Source: Caldicellulosiruptoraceae bacterium PP1
Lineage (GTDB): Bacteria; Bacillota; Thermoanaerobacteria; Caldicellulosiruptorales; Caldicellulosiruptoraceae
Assembly (NCBI GenBank): GCA_041320695.1
Contig: JBGGOQ010000001.1
Coordinates: forward strand, 248,001-312,000
DNA length: 64,000 nucleotides
Direction: 5' to 3'
Positions 1 to 11,586 of this stretch are shown here, one piece after another. How positions within the stretch are numbered: position 1 is the first letter of the stretch; every line of letters begins with the position of its first letter. Below the pieces are notes generated by a model, which made no database searches, was not told the DNA's origin, and saw nothing but the letters and a program-made list of their open reading frames with translations. The position numbers and the translations under genes are program-made.

Positions 1-1
1 T

Positions 2-202
2 GAAATAGTTAAACTTGCTCAACAAAGATCAGAAGAAATAATTCAAAAAGCAAAAGAACATGCAAAAGAGTATAGGACAATGGCAGAGATATATACTATT
101 GATTTACTTGAACAAGCCAAGAAAAATATTGAAAATATAGTAAGAGAAATTAATGATAATGTTGAACAATTAAAACAAAAAGGTTCAAATTACAATAAAT
201 AA
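2..202 (+). CDS. C-terminal fragment of a coiled-coil (DivIVA/ATP-synthase-B-like) protein
   Basis: An open frame enters from the left edge and gives 66 residues before TAA at 200-202. The peptide is almost wholly charged and helical, rich in Glu, Lys, Gln and Ile, as expected for a long coiled coil. In Clostridia a small coiled-coil 'ATPase/DivIVA-like' protein commonly lies between coaD and ylbJ, and ylbJ follows here on the opposite strand, so this is probably that gene. Its last 13 bases overlap the end of convergent ylbJ. The N-terminus lies outside the window, so family and function cannot be settled. Confidence 0.6.
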   Translation, partial: EIVKLAQQRSEEIIQKAKEHAKEYRTMAEIYTIDLLEQAKKNIENIVREINDNVEQLKQKGSNYNK

Positions 203-1176
203 AAGGATAAAATTGTATAAATAAAAGTAGCAATGATAGAATGTAATAATTTCCCGATTACATAATATTTACTTTGAATATTTACATGGTTTAAGAAAGA
301 TATTGCTTGAAAATGAACTGACAATCCACCCCAAGAAACTAATAACACCATAATAATTGATTTTATTATTTTATTTACTTGACTATTTGAGATTGCTATA
401 ATGCCATTTGTCATTTCAAAAAAACCATATAAAATTGAGTTTATTATTGATTTTATTACTGTGTTGTTAGTTGCAATACTAGAAATAATATTATATATCC
501 CAAGATTATTAAATATTGTATTTAAATTCATAAATAGTGTTATATACCCACAAATCATTATTATTGTAATTGATGAATCGTAAACAGAATGTGGGATTAT
601 TGTGCCAAGTTCGAGATTTATTCTTATTGTTTTTTCGGAAGTTGAATATAAATTGGAATTGAAAAATCTACTTAATAATATTCCTAAAACTAAACTTCCA
701 ATAATATGTGATAGATACATATAAATACCTAGTTTATATGAATTCAACATTATTACTCCGCAGGTTCCAATAATAAATAGTGGACTTGTATTATTAACGT
801 ACATTGACAATAGTTTTGCTTCATCCATTGAAATTTTATTATTTTTGTATAATGAACAAACTGTCTTTATTCCAATAGGATATCCTGAAAATATGCCTAT
901 CAAATAGGTAGAAACTCCGATAGGTGGGATACCTAAAAGTTTCTTTGCAAAAGGAGTAAAAATAACAGATACAATACTAAGTATGTTTGTCTCAACTAAT
1001 ATATTAATTATTAGGAAATATGGGAATAAAGCAGGTAATACTGAATCAAACCATATAGTAACAGATTTTTTTGTTGTAATAATTATATCTTTTGGCCAAA
1101 TAATTATTCCTATAAAATATAATATACAAATAATGATTACTAAACAATTAAAAATAAATCCTCTTTTATTTTTCAT
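190..1176 (-). CDS. ylbJ: Sporulation integral membrane protein YlbJ
   Basis: This 328-residue polytopic membrane protein has about eight hydrophobic segments. It carries the features of the YlbJ/nucleoside-recognition (Gate domain) family, such as the run LPALFPYFLIIN near residue 48 and the stretch GIFSGYPIGIKTVCSLY near residue 94. YlbJ is a sporulation protein in Bacillus, needed for a fully resistant spore, and its transported substrate is not known. The neighbours (patatin-like protein, tmcAL, pta, ackA) match the usual clostridial order. No good Shine-Dalgarno precedes the ATG, so the start is less certain than the family. Confidence 0.85.
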   Translation of the reverse strand: MKNKRGFIFNCLVIIICILYFIGIIIWPKDIIITTKKSVTIWFDSVLPALFPYFLIINILVETNILSIVSVIFTPFAKKLLGIPPIGVSTYLIGIFSGYPIGIKTVCSLYKNNKISMDEAKLLSMYVNNTSPLFIIGTCGVIMLNSYKLGIYMYLSHIIGSLVLGILLSRFFNSNLYSTSEKTIRINLELGTIIPHSVYDSSITIIMICGYITLFMNLNTIFNNLGIYNIISSIATNNTVIKSIINSILYGFFEMTNGIIAISNSQVNKIIKSIIMVLLVSWGGLSVHFQAISFLNHVNIQSKYYVIGKLLHSIIATFIYTILSFYLL

Positions 1177-1230
1177 TTTTTATTTATATTTTCAAATTCA
1201 TAATAATTTTATTTAAAATGGAGGATATAA

Positions 1231-1992
1231 ATGATTGAAATTTCATTAGCTTTAGGTTCAGGTGCTATGAGAGGCTTTGCACATATAGGTGCAATAGAAA
1301 TTTTAGAAGAGAAATTTAGATTTGAAGCTATGTCAGGTTGTAGTATTGGAGCTGTTATTGGTGCATTCTATGCTTTGGGTTATGATCTTTCGCTAATTTA
1401 CAAAGTTGCTAAACAAATTCGGAGAGATATATTAATTGACTTTAGGTTTAAAAAAGAGAGCTTAATAAGTGGCAAAAATATTGAAGAAATATTAAAACTT
1501 TTCCTAAGAGATAAAAAATTTTCTGATACTAAATTACCATTTTACATTGTTAGTACAAATTTAAAAACAGGTGAACAGATAGTTTTTAACGAAGGATCAC
1601 TTTTCGATGCAGTTAGATCAAGTATTTCAATACCAGGTGTTCTTCCTCCTTATAGATTAGGTGATTATCTATTAGTAGATGGTGCAGTAGTTGATAAAGT
1701 TCCAGCAAAGATATTAAAAGATAAAGGACATAAAAATATAGTAGGCATTGATGTATCAAATAAAAAATCATATAAAATGCCAAGAAATTTGATAGAGATA
1801 ATAATGACAACAATAGATATAATGAGTGAGGAAATATTCTTCTATAAAAAACAATATATTGATTATTTAATTGATATTCCATTAGATGATATTAATCCTT
1901 ACACACTTGATGATGTTGAAAAATGTTACTTAAGAGGCAAAGAAACAGTAATAAGTTGTATAGATAATTTAGTTAATTTTTTTGATAAATAG
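1231..1992 (+). CDS. Patatin-like phospholipase (RssA/YlbK family)
   Basis: A 253-residue predicted serine acyl hydrolase of the bacterial patatin family. The Ser-Asp dyad is visible: nucleophile Ser38 in GCSIGA, and Asp150 in DGAVVD. The N-terminal glycine-rich oxyanion-hole segment (GSGAMRG, residues 9-15) is present. Family members hydrolyse acyl esters of phospholipids, but the natural substrate here is unknown. ATG follows a GGAGGATATAA ribosome site at good spacing. The gene diverges from ylbJ across 54 bp and its last 20 bases overlap the end of convergent tmcAL. YlbK of Bacillus occupies the same neighbourhood. Confidence 0.85.
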   Translation: MIEISLALGSGAMRGFAHIGAIEILEEKFRFEAMSGCSIGAVIGAFYALGYDLSLIYKVAKQIRRDILIDFRFKKESLISGKNIEEILKLFLRDKKFSDTKLPFYIVSTNLKTGEQIVFNEGSLFDAVRSSISIPGVLPPYRLGDYLLVDGAVVDKVPAKILKDKGHKNIVGIDVSNKKSYKMPRNLIEIIMTTIDIMSEEIFFYKKQYIDYLIDIPLDDINPYTLDDVEKCYLRGKETVISCIDNLVNFFDK

Positions 1993-3175
1993 GCTTTAAT
2001 TTATATTCATCTAAAAGATGCTCTGTTGGGTTTTTATATAACAGTGAGTATATTCTTGATGCTTTAAGTTCCAGTTCAATTTGTTCTTTATAAATACTTT
2101 TTAAAACTTTATTATCTATCTTTGTGATAATATCTAAATCTTTTTTTATAATATTTAAATAATTTCTTCCTGTTTGAGTAAACCCTAATACTCTTAAATA
2201 TGGTTGCTGAGTTAGAATATGTTGATTATCAATTTTGGTATCAATTAATGAATGAATTATTATTCTACTTAACCTTGTATATGTGTATCTTTTGCTTTTT
2301 ACATTTTTGATTAGCATATCTACATTATTAGATCTATTAATGTATTTTGCAAATCTATTCTCTAAACCTTCTTTAACATCAATGTTATCAATAAAAATAT
2401 TTCTATCGGCTAAGATGTATCTATATAAAAGGAAGCTATAGCAATTATCAAATTTTATTGGTCCTCTTCCATTTATAAATTCCTCTTGTAGAATTTCAAA
2501 GGATTTTTGAGGAATAAAATTCTTTAAATAATCATCAAGACCATTCAAATATATATACTTTCTTATTGAGGTAGCAGATGAGATTGTACTTGATAAATCT
2601 GTATCATTATATCTATTACCAATTCTTTGAATTGTATAATATTTTATCTTTGAATTTAATCTTAAAATCCATTTTATATATTCAATACCTAAAATGTTAT
2701 TTGATAAAAACTCAATATTAATATTGTATATATCTTTTAGAGCAAGTTCTCGAGCTTTTGGGAAAGAATAGCCTTGTTCTAAAAAACTTCTAAGAGAGTT
2801 TTTAAATTTAATTTCTTCAAAAGCTAAAATACCAGCAACGTTCTCAATTCGATTTATATTTCCTATTTCAGAACCAAATACAATATCAGTAACACCAATC
2901 CTATTTAGAATATTTATTGCACCATAAGCGAATATTTCAGCACTATTACATGAGAATTGAAAGGGTAATTCAAATACAATATCAATGCCATTTTCAAGTG
3001 CCATCTTAGTTCTTGCCCATTTGTTAACAATAGAAGGTTCTCCTCTCTGAATGAAATTACTACTCATGACTGCTATTATAACATCTGGATTAACCAACTC
3101 TTTTGCTTTTTCTAAATGGTATAAATGTCCATTGTGAAAAGGATTGTATTCAACAACTATGCCTAATACCTTCAT
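1973..3175 (-). CDS. tmcAL: tRNA(Met) cytidine acetate ligase TmcAL (YlbM)
   Basis: At 400 residues this matches the TmcAL family in full length. The N-terminus carries the nucleotidyltransferase HxGH motif (PFHNGH, residues 12-17), with further family blocks MSSNFIQRGEPSIVNKW and ELPFQFSCNSAE. TmcAL uses acetate and ATP to form N4-acetylcytidine at the wobble position of elongator tRNA-Met. Its position beside pta-ackA, which interconvert acetyl-CoA and acetate, is the common clostridial arrangement. ATG follows AGGAGGATTTC. A TTGATA-N16-TATATA promoter lies upstream. Confidence 0.93.
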   Translation of the reverse strand: MKVLGIVVEYNPFHNGHLYHLEKAKELVNPDVIIAVMSSNFIQRGEPSIVNKWARTKMALENGIDIVFELPFQFSCNSAEIFAYGAINILNRIGVTDIVFGSEIGNINRIENVAGILAFEEIKFKNSLRSFLEQGYSFPKARELALKDIYNINIEFLSNNILGIEYIKWILRLNSKIKYYTIQRIGNRYNDTDLSSTISSATSIRKYIYLNGLDDYLKNFIPQKSFEILQEEFINGRGPIKFDNCYSFLLYRYILADRNIFIDNIDVKEGLENRFAKYINRSNNVDMLIKNVKSKRYTYTRLSRIIIHSLIDTKIDNQHILTQQPYLRVLGFTQTGRNYLNIIKKDLDIITKIDNKVLKSIYKEQIELELKASRIYSLLYKNPTEHLLDEYKLKPIYQKN

Positions 3176-3200
3176 GAAATCCTCCTAAAATAAAGACTAT

Positions 3201-3228
3201 ATATATTGATAAAATAAATTATATCAAA
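3201..3228 (-). promoter_or_regulatory. Candidate sigma-A promoter of tmcAL
   Basis: On the minus strand, TTGATA (3228-3223) and TATATA (3206-3201) are separated by 16 bases, about 25-30 bases upstream of the tmcAL start. The A+T-rich context makes chance matches likely, so confidence is moderate. Confidence 0.45.
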
Positions 3229-3246
3229 AAATTTTTTAATATATTA

Positions 3247-3275
3247 TTGTATACAAAATGCAATTTAGTTATAAT
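3247..3275 (+). promoter_or_regulatory. Sigma-A promoter of pta-ackA
   Basis: TTGTAT (3247-3252) and a perfect TATAAT (3270-3275) are separated by 17 bases. They lie 45 bases upstream of the pta start, leaving a short leader with the ribosome site GAAAGGGG. Confidence 0.75.
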
Positions 3276-3301
3276 ATAAAAGGTGCTTAGTTAAAAAATA
3301 G

Positions 3302-4318
<1,017 letters not shown>

Positions 4319-4334
4319 AGGAGATGTTATATAA

Positions 4335-5534
4335 ATGAAGGTTTTAGTTTTGAATTCAGGTAGTTCATCATTAAAATATCAATTTTTTGATGTTGAAACA
4401 GAAACTGTTTTATGTAAAGGCTTAGTTGACAGAATTGGCCTTGAAGGATCTTTTATTAGACACTCAGTTAATGGAAATGAAATTCAAAAAGAATATCAAA
4501 TAAAAAATCATAATGATGCTATTAAGCTAGTATTAAATGCTCTTACAGATGAAAATACTGGTATTATAAAATCAATGGAAGAAATAGATGCAATTGGTCA
4601 TAGAGTTGTCCATGGAGGAGAATATTTTCACGATTCAGTAATTGTTAACAGTGAAGTTAAAGATGCAATAAGAAATTGTATTGAATTAGCACCTTTACAC
4701 AATCCTGCTAATTTAACAGGCATTGAAGCATGTGAAAAAGAAATACCAGGTAAACCTAATATAGCAGTCTTTGATACTGCATTTCATCAAACAATGCCCA
4801 AACATGCATTTTTATATGCATTACCATATGAAATATATGAAAAATATAAAGTAAGAAAGTATGGTTTTCATGGAACAAGTCATAAATATGTAGCATATAA
4901 AGCTGCTGAGTATCTTAATAAAGATATTAAAGATCTTAAGTTTATAACATGCCATCTAGGAAATGGGGCAAGTATATGTGCTGTCAAAAATGGAGTATCA
5001 GTTGATACAAGTATGGGGTTTACTCCACTTGCAGGACTTGCTATGGGTACAAGAAGTGGGACAATTGATCCAGCTGTTATTTCATACTTAATGGAAAAAG
5101 AAAAAATGGATATAAAACAAATTAATGATTTTCTAAATAAAAAATCAGGAATGCTTGGAATCTCTGGTATAAGCAGTGATTTCAGAGACCTTGAAAAAGC
5201 AGCTTTAGAGGGTAATGAAAGAGCAAAATTAGCTATTGAAATATTCTGCTACAGAGTTAAAAAATATATTGGTGAATATGCTGCTGTAATGGGTGGTGTA
5301 GATGCTGTAATTTTCACAGCAGGAATAGGAGAAAATAATTCAATGGTAAGAGAAAAATCAATTAGTAATTTTGACTACATGGGTATAGAATTTGATGAAA
5401 ACTTAAATAATAATATTGTAAGAGGACAAATATCCGAAATAAGTAAACCTACAAGCAAAGTAAAGATATTAGTAGTTCCAACAAACGAGGAGCTAATGAT
5501 TGCAAGAGAAACCAAAAGGTTATTATCAAAATAA
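4335..5534 (+). CDS. ackA: Acetate kinase
   Basis: A full-length (399 aa) enzyme that transfers phosphate from acetyl phosphate to ADP, giving acetate and ATP. ASKHA-fold signatures are all present: NSGSSSLKY at the N-terminus, [11 protein letters not shown] (near residue 90), [10 protein letters not shown] (near 149), HLGNGASI (near 208) and the adenosine loop TAGIGEN (near 331). It lies 16 bases after pta with ribosome site AAAGGAGATG, and transcription stops at a strong bidirectional hairpin shared with the desulfoferrodoxin gene. Confidence 0.97.
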   Translation: MKVLVLNSGSSSLKYQFFDVETETVLCKGLVDRIGLEGSFIRHSVNGNEIQKEYQIKNHNDAIKLVLNALTDENTGIIKSMEEIDAIGHRVVHGGEYFHDSVIVNSEVKDAIRNCIELAPLHNPANLTGIEACEKEIPGKPNIAVFDTAFHQTMPKHAFLYALPYEIYEKYKVRKYGFHGTSHKYVAYKAAEYLNKDIKDLKFITCHLGNGASICAVKNGVSVDTSMGFTPLAGLAMGTRSGTIDPAVISYLMEKEKMDIKQINDFLNKKSGMLGISGISSDFRDLEKAALEGNERAKLAIEIFCYRVKKYIGEYAAVMGGVDAVIFTAGIGENNSMVREKSISNFDYMGIEFDENLNNNIVRGQISEISKPTSKVKILVVPTNEELMIARETKRLLSK

Positions 5535-5554
5535 ATATATAGGTGTTAAATTAA

Positions 5555-5587
5555 ACGAGGCTGAATCAAACAGCCTCGTTTAATTTA
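5555..5587. terminator. Bidirectional terminator between ackA and the desulfoferrodoxin gene
   Basis: A perfect 10-bp stem, AACGAGGCTG / CAGCCTCGTT (5555-5564 with 5572-5581), has a 7-base loop. T-rich sequence flanks it on both sides, so it can stop transcription from both convergent genes. Confidence 0.85.
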
Positions 5588-5962
5588 TACTTGTGATTTC
5601 CATAAACCATGAAGATTACAGTATTCATAAGATACTAACTCTTTAGCCTTCACTGCAAAGAACGCTTCTGGATTATCTCCAGGTTTTAAATATTTACGAT
5701 AAATTAAGCCATCAGCAACTAATTCAATCCACATTATATAATGTTTTTCTTCCATTGGATGAGGTACTGAACCTACTTTTATATACACACCATCTTCTTT
5801 TACTTCTATAACTGGGACATGTTTTTCTTTACTAGCATCTACTGTATTTGCAATAAGTTCATCCATAGGCTTACCACAACATACTAAAGTTCCACCACCA
5901 ACATTAATAACTTCTACAATATTGCCACAAACACTACATTTATATAATGTTCCTTTGTTCAT
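5585..5962 (-). CDS. dfx: Desulfoferrodoxin (superoxide reductase)
   Basis: A 125-residue two-centre superoxide reductase. It reduces superoxide to peroxide without making oxygen, a typical defence of strict anaerobes; electrons usually come from rubredoxin, and a rubredoxin gene lies near 53.2 kb. The N-terminal desulforedoxin centre has Cys9, Cys12, Cys28 and Cys29. The catalytic centre II ligands are His48 (in EKHVP), His68, His74, Cys115 and His118 (CNLH), and the conserved Lys47 is present. All ligands are intact, so it should be active. ATG follows ACAAGGAGTGAATTTAGT. It is a single-gene unit convergent with ackA. Confidence 0.95.
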   Translation of the reverse strand: MNKGTLYKCSVCGNIVEVINVGGGTLVCCGKPMDELIANTVDASKEKHVPVIEVKEDGVYIKVGSVPHPMEEKHYIMWIELVADGLIYRKYLKPGDNPEAFFAVKAKELVSYEYCNLHGLWKSQV

Positions 5963-6106
5963 ACTAAATTCACTCCTTGTAAAAAATTATATTTTAATTT
6001 ACAATTACTTTATACCACAAAAAATATATTTTAAACTATAAAAGTTTTAATTTAATGGATTTTGAGATAATTTAAATAAGTATTATGTTTTTAGGGAGGA
6101 TGAAAT

Positions 6107-8734
6107 ATGCAGAAAAATTATAATCCTAATGAAGTTGAGGATCGTATTTATAAAAAATGGTTAGATAAAAAATATTTTCATGCAAAAGTAGATAAATCTA
6201 AAAAACCTTTTACAATTGTTATTCCTCCACCTAATATTACTGGTCAGCTACATATGGGACATGCCCTAAATAATACAATTCAAGATATAATTATTAGATT
6301 TAAGAGAATGCAAGGATATTCTGCATTATGGCTTCCAGGCACAGATCATGCAAGTATTGCAACAGAAGCAAAAATTGTAGAAAAAATGAAAGAGGAAGGC
6401 CTTACAAAAGAAGAAATAGGTAGAGAAAACTTTTTAAAAAGAGCATGGGACTGGAAAAAACATTATGGTGGTAGAATTATTGAACAACTAAAAAAACTTG
6501 GAAGCTCTTGCGACTGGGATAGAGAAAGATTTACTATGGATGAAGGTTTGAGCAATGCGGTCGAAGAAGTATTTGTTAAACTATATGAAAAGGGGCTTAT
6601 CTATAGAGGAGAAAGAATGATTAACTGGTGTCCCACATGTAAAACTACAATATCTGATGCTGAAGTTGAATATGAAGAGAAGAAAAGTAAGCTTTGGCAT
6701 ATTAAATATCCTTCAAAAGACGGGTCATATTATGTAATTGTTGCTACAACAAGACCTGAAACAATGCTTGGTGATACTGCTGTTGCAGTTAATCCAAATG
6801 ATGATAGATATAAAGATTTAGTTGGTAAAATGGTTGTATTACCTATAGTTAATAAAGAAATACCAGTAATTGCTGACCAATATGTTGATATGGAATTTGG
6901 GACAGGTGTTGTAAAGATTACTCCAGCTCATGATCCGAACGATTATGAAGTTGCTCAAAGGCATAATCTTGAGATAATTCAAGTTATTTCGCAAGAAGGC
7001 AAGATGAATGAAAATTCAGGTAAATTTGAGGGATATGATAGATATAAAGCAAGAGATTTAATAGTAAAAGAACTAAAAGAGCTTGGCTTATTAGTTGAAG
7101 AAAAAGAATATACCCATAATGTTGGTTCATGCTATAGGTGTGCAACTGTAATTGAGCCATTAATATCAAAACAATGGTTTGTAAAAATGGAACCATTAGC
7201 TAAGCCGGCAATAGATGTCGTTAAACAAAAAGAAATTAAATTTATTCCTGAACGATTTGAGAAGATCTATTTTAATTGGATGGAAAATATTAAGGATTGG
7301 TGTATATCAAGACAGCTATGGTGGGGACATAGGATACCTGCTTATTATTGTAAAGATTGTGATAATGTTATGGTAAGCAAAGAAAAAATAACTAAATGTT
7401 CTAAATGTAATTCAACAAATGTATATCAAGATGAAGATACTTTAGATACTTGGTTCTCTTCAGCATTATGGCCATTTTCTACATTAGGATGGCCAGAAAA
7501 AACAGAAGAACTTGAATATTTCTATCCTACTGACGTTTTAGTTACTGCTTATGATATTATTTTCTTCTGGGTTGCAAGAATGATTTTTTCAGGTCTCGAA
7601 CATATGAATGAAATACCATTCAAGCATGTTTTGATTCATGGAATAGTTAGAGATTCACAAGGAAGAAAAATGAGTAAATCTCTTGGTAATGGTATTGACC
7701 CATTAGAAATTATTGAACAATATGGTGCTGATGCTTTAAGGTTTACATTAATAACTGGAATTGCACCTGGCAATGATACAAGATTTTATATGGAAAAAGT
7801 AGAAGCAAACAGAAATTTTGCAAACAAAATATGGAATGCTGCTAGGTTTGTAATAATGAATCTAGATATTGACAGTTCATATGAACCTGATGCTAATAAA
7901 TTTACTTTTACAGAAAAGTGGATATTATCAAGGTTAAATAGTGTAATTTCAGAGGTAACTGAGAATTTAGAGAATTTTGAAATAGGACTAGCGGCTCAAA
8001 AGATATACGATTTTATTTGGGATGAATTTTGTGACTGGTATATTGAATTGTCGAAACCATTACTATATAACAAAGATTCAAGCAATAATAAAGAGATTCA
8101 ATATGTTTTATTAAATGTTCTTACAAATGTATTAAAACTATTACATCCATTTATGCCATTTATTACAGAAGAGATTTATATGAATATTCCTCATGTTGAA
8201 GAAAGTTTAGTTATTTCAACATGGCCTAAGATAAATGAAATTTATGCTCAAGAAGATATTGTAATTGTACAGAATTTAATAACACTTACCAAAGCATTGA
8301 GAAATTTAAGAAGTGAAAGGGATATTCCAACAAATATAAAGCCTAATGTTTACATTAAAACTAACAATAAGTTAATGATTGAAAACAAATCACTTTGGGA
8401 TTTACATGTAAAAAGATTAGCTAATGTTTCAGAAATAAGTTTCATTGATGAAGAATCGGTTGAAAATTCAGTAAGTATTGTTCTTGATTGGGCAAATGTA
8501 TATGTAAAGCTGGCAGAAATTGTTGATATAGAATCAGAGAAGGAAAGACTTATAAAAGAAAAAAATAACCTTATCAAAGAGGTAAAAAGATCAGAAAGTC
8601 TTTTATCAAATGTGAAATTTATTGAAAAGGCACCACAAAAGGTTGTAGTAGAAGAAAAAGAGAAATATAAAAAATATAAACAAATGCTTGAAGCTGTTGA
8701 AAAACAGATTATTGCATTAGAGAATATAAGGTGA
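6107..8734 (+). CDS. valS: Valyl-tRNA synthetase
   Basis: A class I aminoacyl-tRNA synthetase of 875 residues, the usual length. Visible in order: HIGH-type motif HMGH (near residue 48), editing domain with [13 protein letters not shown] (near 214), zinc-like cysteine pairs around residues 420-440, KMSKS motif in [14 protein letters not shown] (near 522), anticodon-binding domain, and the C-terminal coiled-coil arm that is characteristic of ValRS. ATG follows TTAGGGAGGATGAAAT. The 144-bp upstream region shows no T-box elements. folC starts 6 bases after the stop, a common Firmicute pairing. Confidence 0.97.
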   Translation: MQKNYNPNEVEDRIYKKWLDKKYFHAKVDKSKKPFTIVIPPPNITGQLHMGHALNNTIQDIIIRFKRMQGYSALWLPGTDHASIATEAKIVEKMKEEGLTKEEIGRENFLKRAWDWKKHYGGRIIEQLKKLGSSCDWDRERFTMDEGLSNAVEEVFVKLYEKGLIYRGERMINWCPTCKTTISDAEVEYEEKKSKLWHIKYPSKDGSYYVIVATTRPETMLGDTAVAVNPNDDRYKDLVGKMVVLPIVNKEIPVIADQYVDMEFGTGVVKITPAHDPNDYEVAQRHNLEIIQVISQEGKMNENSGKFEGYDRYKARDLIVKELKELGLLVEEKEYTHNVGSCYRCATVIEPLISKQWFVKMEPLAKPAIDVVKQKEIKFIPERFEKIYFNWMENIKDWCISRQLWWGHRIPAYYCKDCDNVMVSKEKITKCSKCNSTNVYQDEDTLDTWFSSALWPFSTLGWPEKTEELEYFYPTDVLVTAYDIIFFWVARMIFSGLEHMNEIPFKHVLIHGIVRDSQGRKMSKSLGNGIDPLEIIEQYGADALRFTLITGIAPGNDTRFYMEKVEANRNFANKIWNAARFVIMNLDIDSSYEPDANKFTFTEKWILSRLNSVISEVTENLENFEIGLAAQKIYDFIWDEFCDWYIELSKPLLYNKDSSNNKEIQYVLLNVLTNVLKLLHPFMPFITEEIYMNIPHVEESLVISTWPKINEIYAQEDIVIVQNLITLTKALRNLRSERDIPTNIKPNVYIKTNNKLMIENKSLWDLHVKRLANVSEISFIDEESVENSVSIVLDWANVYVKLAEIVDIESEKERLIKEKNNLIKEVKRSESLLSNVKFIEKAPQKVVVEEKEKYKKYKQMLEAVEKQIIALENIR

Positions 8735-8740
8735 ATATAA

Positions 8741-10042
8741 ATGAACTATGAGGAAGCACTATCATATATTCATAACACATATAAATTTGGAATAAAACTT
8801 GGCTTAGAGAATATTAAAACATTATTAAATTTATTGGAAAACCCTCAAGAACATTTAAGAATTATTCATGTAGCAGGAACAAATGGAAAAGGTTCTACAT
8901 GTGCTTTTATTAATCAAATATTTATTGAGAATGGATTCAAGGTAGGGTTATATACATCACCCTATCTTGAATATTTTAACGAAAGAATAAAAATAAATAA
9001 TATTCCTATATCTAATGATGAACTTGCTTTTTACACAAAAAAAGTAAAAGATAAAGTTGATTATATGATTTCAAGTGGATTTAACCATCCTACAGAATTT
9101 GAAATTATTACAGCTTTAGCCTTTTTATATTTTAAAGATAAAAATGTTGATTTTGTTGTACTTGAAGTAGGATTAGGTGGTAGGTTTGACGCTACTAATG
9201 TAATAAATAAGCCTGTGATTTCTGTAATAACTTCTATAAGCTTTGATCATCAGGATAAATTAGGTGAAACAATTGAAGAAATTGCTTTTGAAAAGGCAGG
9301 AATAATTAAAAAAAATAGTACAGTTATTTTAGGGAAACAGAAATATCCTGAAGCAATAGATGTTATTAAAAGAAAAGCTATTGAATTAAATGCTAAATTT
9401 ATTTCTTCTGAAAGGGTTTCAATAGATATTATAGAAAATAATACCCAAAATATTATTGTCGATATAAAAACAGACAAAAACATTTACAACAATTTAAAAA
9501 TTAATATGTTAGGTTTACATCAAATAGAAAATATTATTAATGCTATATTAGTTTTTGAAACCCTTCAAGATAAATATAATTTAAATCTAAAAGCACTATA
9601 TGATGGCCTTAAAAACACAAAATGGAATGGAAGATTTGAAATACTAAAAAGAGAGCCTTTTATAATAATTGATGGAGCCCATAATATTGATGGTATTGAA
9701 ACATTAATACAAAATGTTAATATTTATTTTAATAGAAAAAATATTATAATTTTATTTGGTGTTTTAAAAGATAAAAATTACGAAATTATGATTAAGAAAA
9801 TAGAACAGCTTTCTAATAAGATTATTTATACTGAGGTACCAAATAATAGAACATTAAATATTGAAAAATATAAAGAATTATCAAAAAGCAAAGAAGCTAT
9901 GTTTATTAAAGATTATTACCAAGCTTTAAAATATTTAATTGAGAATTATTATAAAGAAGATAATGTTTTAATTGTATGTGGCTCGTTATATTTAATAGGT
10001 CCTATAAGGACAACATTATGCAAATATTTTAATTTATCTTGA
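8741..10042 (+). CDS. folC: Folylpolyglutamate synthase / dihydrofolate synthase
   Basis: This 433-residue Mur-ligase-type enzyme adds glutamate to folates and, in many bacteria, makes dihydrofolate from dihydropteroate. The ATP-binding loop GTNGKGS (residues 46-52) and the family blocks LYTSPYL, EVGLGGRFDATNV and DGAHN (near residue 312) are clear. It is tightly coupled to valS (6-base gap) with no good ribosome site of its own apart from the weak AAGGTGA at the valS stop, which suggests translational coupling. Confidence 0.95.
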   Translation: MNYEEALSYIHNTYKFGIKLGLENIKTLLNLLENPQEHLRIIHVAGTNGKGSTCAFINQIFIENGFKVGLYTSPYLEYFNERIKINNIPISNDELAFYTKKVKDKVDYMISSGFNHPTEFEIITALAFLYFKDKNVDFVVLEVGLGGRFDATNVINKPVISVITSISFDHQDKLGETIEEIAFEKAGIIKKNSTVILGKQKYPEAIDVIKRKAIELNAKFISSERVSIDIIENNTQNIIVDIKTDKNIYNNLKINMLGLHQIENIINAILVFETLQDKYNLNLKALYDGLKNTKWNGRFEILKREPFIIIDGAHNIDGIETLIQNVNIYFNRKNIIILFGVLKDKNYEIMIKKIEQLSNKIIYTEVPNNRTLNIEKYKELSKSKEAMFIKDYYQALKYLIENYYKEDNVLIVCGSLYLIGPIRTTLCKYFNLS

Positions 10043-10099
10043 GTTTGTAAATAAATTTGTATAGAATATTTTTGAATAATTATTAAGGGAGTGAAGTAT

Positions 10100-10750
10100 A
10101 TGAAATTATTTATTGATACTGCAAATGTTAATGAGATTAGAGAAGCCAATTCTTGGGGAGTAATATGTGGTGTTACAACTAACCCTTCATTGATTGCAAA
10201 AGAAGGAAGAGATTTCAAAGAGGTTGTTAAAGAAATATGTTCAATAGTAGATGGACCTATATCTGCTGAAGTAATTTCATTGAAATCAGATGAAATGGTT
10301 GTTGAAGCAAGGGATTTAGCAAAAATTCATAAAAATATTGTCATTAAAATACCAATGACAACAGAAGGATTAAAAGCAGTTTCTATTTTATCAAAAGAAG
10401 GAATTAAAACAAATGTAACTCTTGTATTTTCTGCTGCTCAAGCTTTACTTGCAGCAAAGGCTGGAGCTACATATGTTTCTCCATTTGTAGGTAGATTGGA
10501 TGACATAGGACAAAATGGATTAGAATTAATAAGAGAGATAGTAGAAATATATAATAATTACCCAGAAATTAAAACTGAGATAATTTCTGCTAGTATTAGG
10601 CATCCTATTCATGTAATTGAATCAGCGAAAGCAGGTTCTCATATAGCAACTGTTCCATATAAAGTATTAGAACAAATGTCAAAACATGCATTAACTGACA
10701 TTGGTATTGAAAGATTTCTAAAAGATTGGGAAAGTGTACCAAAAAAATAA
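10100..10750 (+). CDS. tal: Small transaldolase / fructose-6-phosphate aldolase family protein
   Basis: A 216-residue protein of the TalC/FSA subfamily (normal 212-220 aa), which forms a Schiff base with the substrate. The N-terminal blocks [10 protein letters not shown] and GVTTNPSL and the lysine motif IKIPMT (near residue 86) are present. Firmicute members act mostly as transaldolases in the non-oxidative pentose phosphate pathway; the aldolase activity cannot be excluded. A GTG at 10091 is in frame, but it lies within the ribosome site AAGGGAGTG, so the ATG at 10100 is the start. A hairpin terminator follows. Confidence 0.9.
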   Translation: MKLFIDTANVNEIREANSWGVICGVTTNPSLIAKEGRDFKEVVKEICSIVDGPISAEVISLKSDEMVVEARDLAKIHKNIVIKIPMTTEGLKAVSILSKEGIKTNVTLVFSAAQALLAAKAGATYVSPFVGRLDDIGQNGLELIREIVEIYNNYPEIKTEIISASIRHPIHVIESAKAGSHIATVPYKVLEQMSKHALTDIGIERFLKDWESVPKK

Positions 10751-10760
10751 TTTAAAAACT

Positions 10761-10795
10761 AAGGCTGAACCAAAACCTTTGGTCAGCCTTTTTTT
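10761..10795 (+). terminator. Terminator after the transaldolase gene
   Basis: AAGGCTGA pairs with TCAGCCTT, with an inner CC/GG extension past one bulged A, and is followed by a run of T. It lies just upstream of pgeF. Confidence 0.85.
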
Positions 10796-10806
10796 GAGGT
10801 GATATT

Positions 10807-11586
10807 ATGAAAGAATTATTAAAAAATATTGATGGTTTAAATGTTGTAGCTTGTCAATTTGATGACCATAGCAAAGCAGAAGCATATTTTACCACTCGAA
10901 TTTATAAAAATAATAATAATTTTAGCTTGAGTTACAAATGGGAAAAAAATAAAACTATTATTGATAATAATTACAAAAATCTTTTTGATACTTTAAAAAT
11001 AGATTCTAAAAATGTTTTTTTTCTAAATCAAGTTCATGGAGATAGAATAATTATTGCAAATGAAGGGTTCGATTTTTTTGGAAAAGTTGATTTATATAAT
11101 GCTGATGCTATTATAACAAATATTAAAAATTTATCATTAATAACATTTCATGCTGATTGTTATCCAGTATATTTTATTGATTATATAAATAAAGTTATTG
11201 CACTTGCACATTCAGGATGGAAAGGAACATACTTGGAAATTGCCAAATCTGTTATAATAAAGATGAAGGAAGAGTTTAATTCTAATCCGAAAAATATAAT
11301 GGTTTATATAGGGCCAGGTATATGTAGTAATTGTTTTGAAGTGAAAGAAGATGTTCATAAATTATTTTTAGATAAATTTGGTGAACAATTTATAAATTAT
11401 AATAATAATCGAATTTATATTGATTTAAAAGAAATAATAAAATTTAGTATTCTTTCGGAAAATGTTGATAATATTCTTATATCAAAATTTTGCACATACG
11501 AAAACAGTGATTTATTTTTTTCATATAGAAGGGATAAAGAAAATAGTGGTGGAATGATTGCTTTATTGAGGATGGTGGAATTATGA
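10807..11586 (+). CDS. pgeF: PgeF-type multicopper-oxidase-fold protein (YlmD/YfiH family)
   Basis: At 259 residues it matches the DUF152/Cu-oxidase_4 family, named peptidoglycan editing factor and also reported as a purine nucleoside phosphorylase/adenosine deaminase. The metal and active-site blocks are visible: NQVHGDR, FHADCYPV, AHSGWKGT (near residue 137) and GPGICSNCFEV. ATG follows GAGGTGATATT. Its stop overlaps the start of the response regulator (ATGA), so it is translationally coupled to the following two-component system; in Bacillus ylmD stands elsewhere. Confidence 0.85.
   Translation: MKELLKNIDGLNVVACQFDDHSKAEAYFTTRIYKNNNNFSLSYKWEKNKTIIDNNYKNLFDTLKIDSKNVFFLNQVHGDRIIIANEGFDFFGKVDLYNADAIITNIKNLSLITFHADCYPVYFIDYINKVIALAHSGWKGTYLEIAKSVIIKMKEEFNSNPKNIMVYIGPGICSNCFEVKEDVHKLFLDKFGEQFINYNNNRIYIDLKEIIKFSILSENVDNILISKFCTYENSDLFFSYRRDKENSGGMIALLRMVEL

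Noticed and set aside
5963-6106. Possible T-box leader of valS
   Set aside because: The spacer is too short and lacks the T-box sequence, specifier loop and antiterminator/terminator pair.
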